A stretch of DNA of 5,586 nt from an uncultured beta proteobacterium (GTDB lineage Bacteria; Pseudomonadota; Gammaproteobacteria; Burkholderiales; Burkholderiaceae_C), in NCBI GenBank assembly GCA_903870955.1, contig CAIQEX010000261.1:1-5586 (forward strand), read 5' to 3'. Below the pieces are notes generated by a model. It worked only from the letters and a program-made list of their open reading frames with translations, did no database searches and was not told where the DNA came from. Made by a program: the position numbers and the translations under genes. Below are positions 4,443-5,586 of the stretch, piece by piece (the stretch's first letter is position 1; every line of letters starts with the position of its first letter).

Positions 4443-5586
4443 TTGGCTACTTCATTCAATGAACAATTGGAACAGCATGGCGTTTGGCGTCGCGAATTGG
4501 CGCTGCGCTTGAAGCTGCTTGCAGAATGGATGAACGATCACGACCTGCTGGATGCGGCCGTGCAGGATCGGCTCAAGCGTCTGGAAACGCAGGTGCGTTC
4601 AGACAAAATCATGGTGGCTTTTGTGGCGGAGTTTTCCCGCGGCAAGTCAGAGCTGATTAACGCTATTTTCTTTGCCGGCTATGGCCGTCGCATCATGCCC
4701 GCCAGTGCCGGGCGTACCACCATGTGCCCGACCGAGATGGGCTATGACGCCGAAGTGCCACCTTGTTTACGCCTGTTGCCAATTGAGACGCGACTGCAAC
4801 CCCAGGCCCTGATGGAGTGGCGCATGGTGCCCGAAAAATGGGAGCGCGTGGACCTGGATGTGAACAACCCGCAGCAACTGGCCGCGTCGTTCGAGATGGT
4901 GTCGCAAACGCGCAAAGTAAGCCAGGACGAAGCCCGTGCACTGGGCTTCTGGCACAGCCAGGCGCCTGAAGACAATCCGTTGGTGGATGCCGATGGCATG
5001 GTGGAAGTTCCCAAGTGGCGCCATGCGCTGATTAATATTGCCCACCCGTTGCTTAAGCAGGGTTTGGTCATTCTGGATACGCCTGGACTCAACGCGATTG
5101 GTGCCGAACCCGAATTGACGGTGAGCCTGATACCCCAAGCGCAAGCGGTGGTTTTCATCCTGGGGGCCGATACCGGAGTGACCAAGTCCGATCTGTCGAT
5201 CTGGCGCGAGCACCTGATTTCGGATAACACCGGAACCGAGGCACGCCTGGTGGTGCTGAACAAGATCGACACCCTGTGGGACGAACTCAGCACGCCCGAG
5301 CAAATTGCAGCGCAGATTGAACGCCAGAAGGCCAGTACCGCTGAAATTCTGGGATTGCGCAGCGAGCAGGTCATCGCGGTTTCGGCCCAAAAGGGGCTGG
5401 TGGCCAAAGTGACGCAGGATGACGAGCTATTCGAGAAAAGCAGTTTGGGGTTGCTCGAAAACGCGCTGGGTGACGGCATGCTGGTCGAGCGTCAACGCAT
5501 TTTGCGCGTGGCTATGAACAAGGGCATAACCAACTTGCGCTCCGAAACGGGCCGGGTCATCAATATCCGCAAGCGCGACCTGACCG
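4443..5586 (+). CDS. Dynamin-like large GTPase, N-terminal part, runs off the right edge
   Basis: The frame is open from TTG at 4443 to the window edge, giving 381 codons. After a helical N-terminus (about 5-55, rich in Leu, Glu and Arg) comes a dynamin-type G domain. The P-loop is AEFSRGKS (62-69) with LINAIFF after it. G2 is GRTTMCPTE with Thr92/Thr93, G3 is DTPG (212-215), G4 is NKID (273-276) and G5 is probably VSAQKG (313-318). The first P-loop glycine is replaced by Ala62. About 120 residues separate G2 from G3, more than in a small Ras-like GTPase. Bacterial dynamin-like proteins hydrolyse GTP and often remodel or repair membranes; the role of this one is not known to me. Helical stalk and membrane-binding parts would lie outside the window. 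Its place directly after mutM could mean co-expression with DNA repair, or simple adjacency. I recall mutY following such a gene in relatives, which cannot be seen here. The TTG start rests on the strong ribosome binding site. Confidence 0.88.
   Translation, partial: MATSFNEQLEQHGVWRRELALRLKLLAEWMNDHDLLDAAVQDRLKRLETQVRSDKIMVAFVAEFSRGKSELINAIFFAGYGRRIMPASAGRTTMCPTEMGYDAEVPPCLRLLPIETRLQPQALMEWRMVPEKWERVDLDVNNPQQLAASFEMVSQTRKVSQDEARALGFWHSQAPEDNPLVDADGMVEVPKWRHALINIAHPLLKQGLVILDTPGLNAIGAEPELTVSLIPQAQAVVFILGADTGVTKSDLSIWREHLISDNTGTEARLVVLNKIDTLWDELSTPEQIAAQIERQKASTAEILGLRSEQVIAVSAQKGLVAKVTQDDELFEKSSLGLLENALGDGMLVERQRILRVAMNKGITNLRSETGRVINIRKRDLT

Noticed and set aside
4162..4512. Plus-strand open frame of 116 codons spanning the end of mutM and the start of the GTPase
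   Set aside because: It is out of frame with both genes, lacks a credible start, and ends inside the GTPase coding sequence.
4742..5479. Minus-strand open frames of 245 and 207 codons across the GTPase gene
   Set aside because: They overlap each other in different frames and lie opposite a gene with all five GTPase motifs. Their Ser/Arg- and His/Gln-rich translations look like antisense readings of a GC-rich coding sequence.

Overview
The window looks like ordinary chromosome from a GC-rich betaproteobacterium. It is most likely Burkholderiales, and the Prs, IspE and LolB protein sequences resemble Comamonadaceae (Rhodoferax/Polaromonas-like) versions as I remember them. That placement is inference from sequence character and gene order; no search was run. 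I see no insertion sequence, phage gene, CRISPR array or other sign of recent transfer, and no gap between genes longer than about 80 bases.

Layout. From about 3527 leftwards, the minus strand carries a tightly packed series: a 575-residue exported TPR protein, lolB (4-base overlap with the TPR gene), ispE (32-base gap), tRNA-Gln(UUG), and the first 76 codons of prs, which runs off the left edge. From 3579 rightwards, the plus strand carries mutM and then, after 48 bases, a dynamin-like large GTPase that runs off the right edge. The two groups diverge from a 51-base spacer, the obvious place for the promoters of both.

How the genes fit together. The TPR-lolB-ispE-(tRNA)-prs order is an old conserved proteobacterial neighbourhood. 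LolB inserts lipoproteins into the outer membrane. IspE makes an isoprenoid precursor in the MEP pathway. Prs makes PRPP for nucleotide and amino-acid synthesis. The TPR protein sits where Pseudomonas aeruginosa has LbcA, the lipoprotein scaffold of the CtpA protease, and has almost the same length, but here the signal peptide lacks a lipobox. MutM is the 8-oxoguanine/formamidopyrimidine DNA glycosylase. The following GTPase is the least characterised gene. It has readable G1 to G5 motifs, a non-canonical P-loop (Ala for the first Gly) and a TTG start fixed by a strong ribosome binding site and an upstream in-frame stop.

No clearly new system is visible. The points most worth a second look are the GTPase, the loss of the lipid anchor in the LbcA-like protein, a 16-base palindrome inside the first codons of the TPR gene beside the divergent promoter region, and an ispE/tRNA hairpin that is fully paired only in the transcribed strand.
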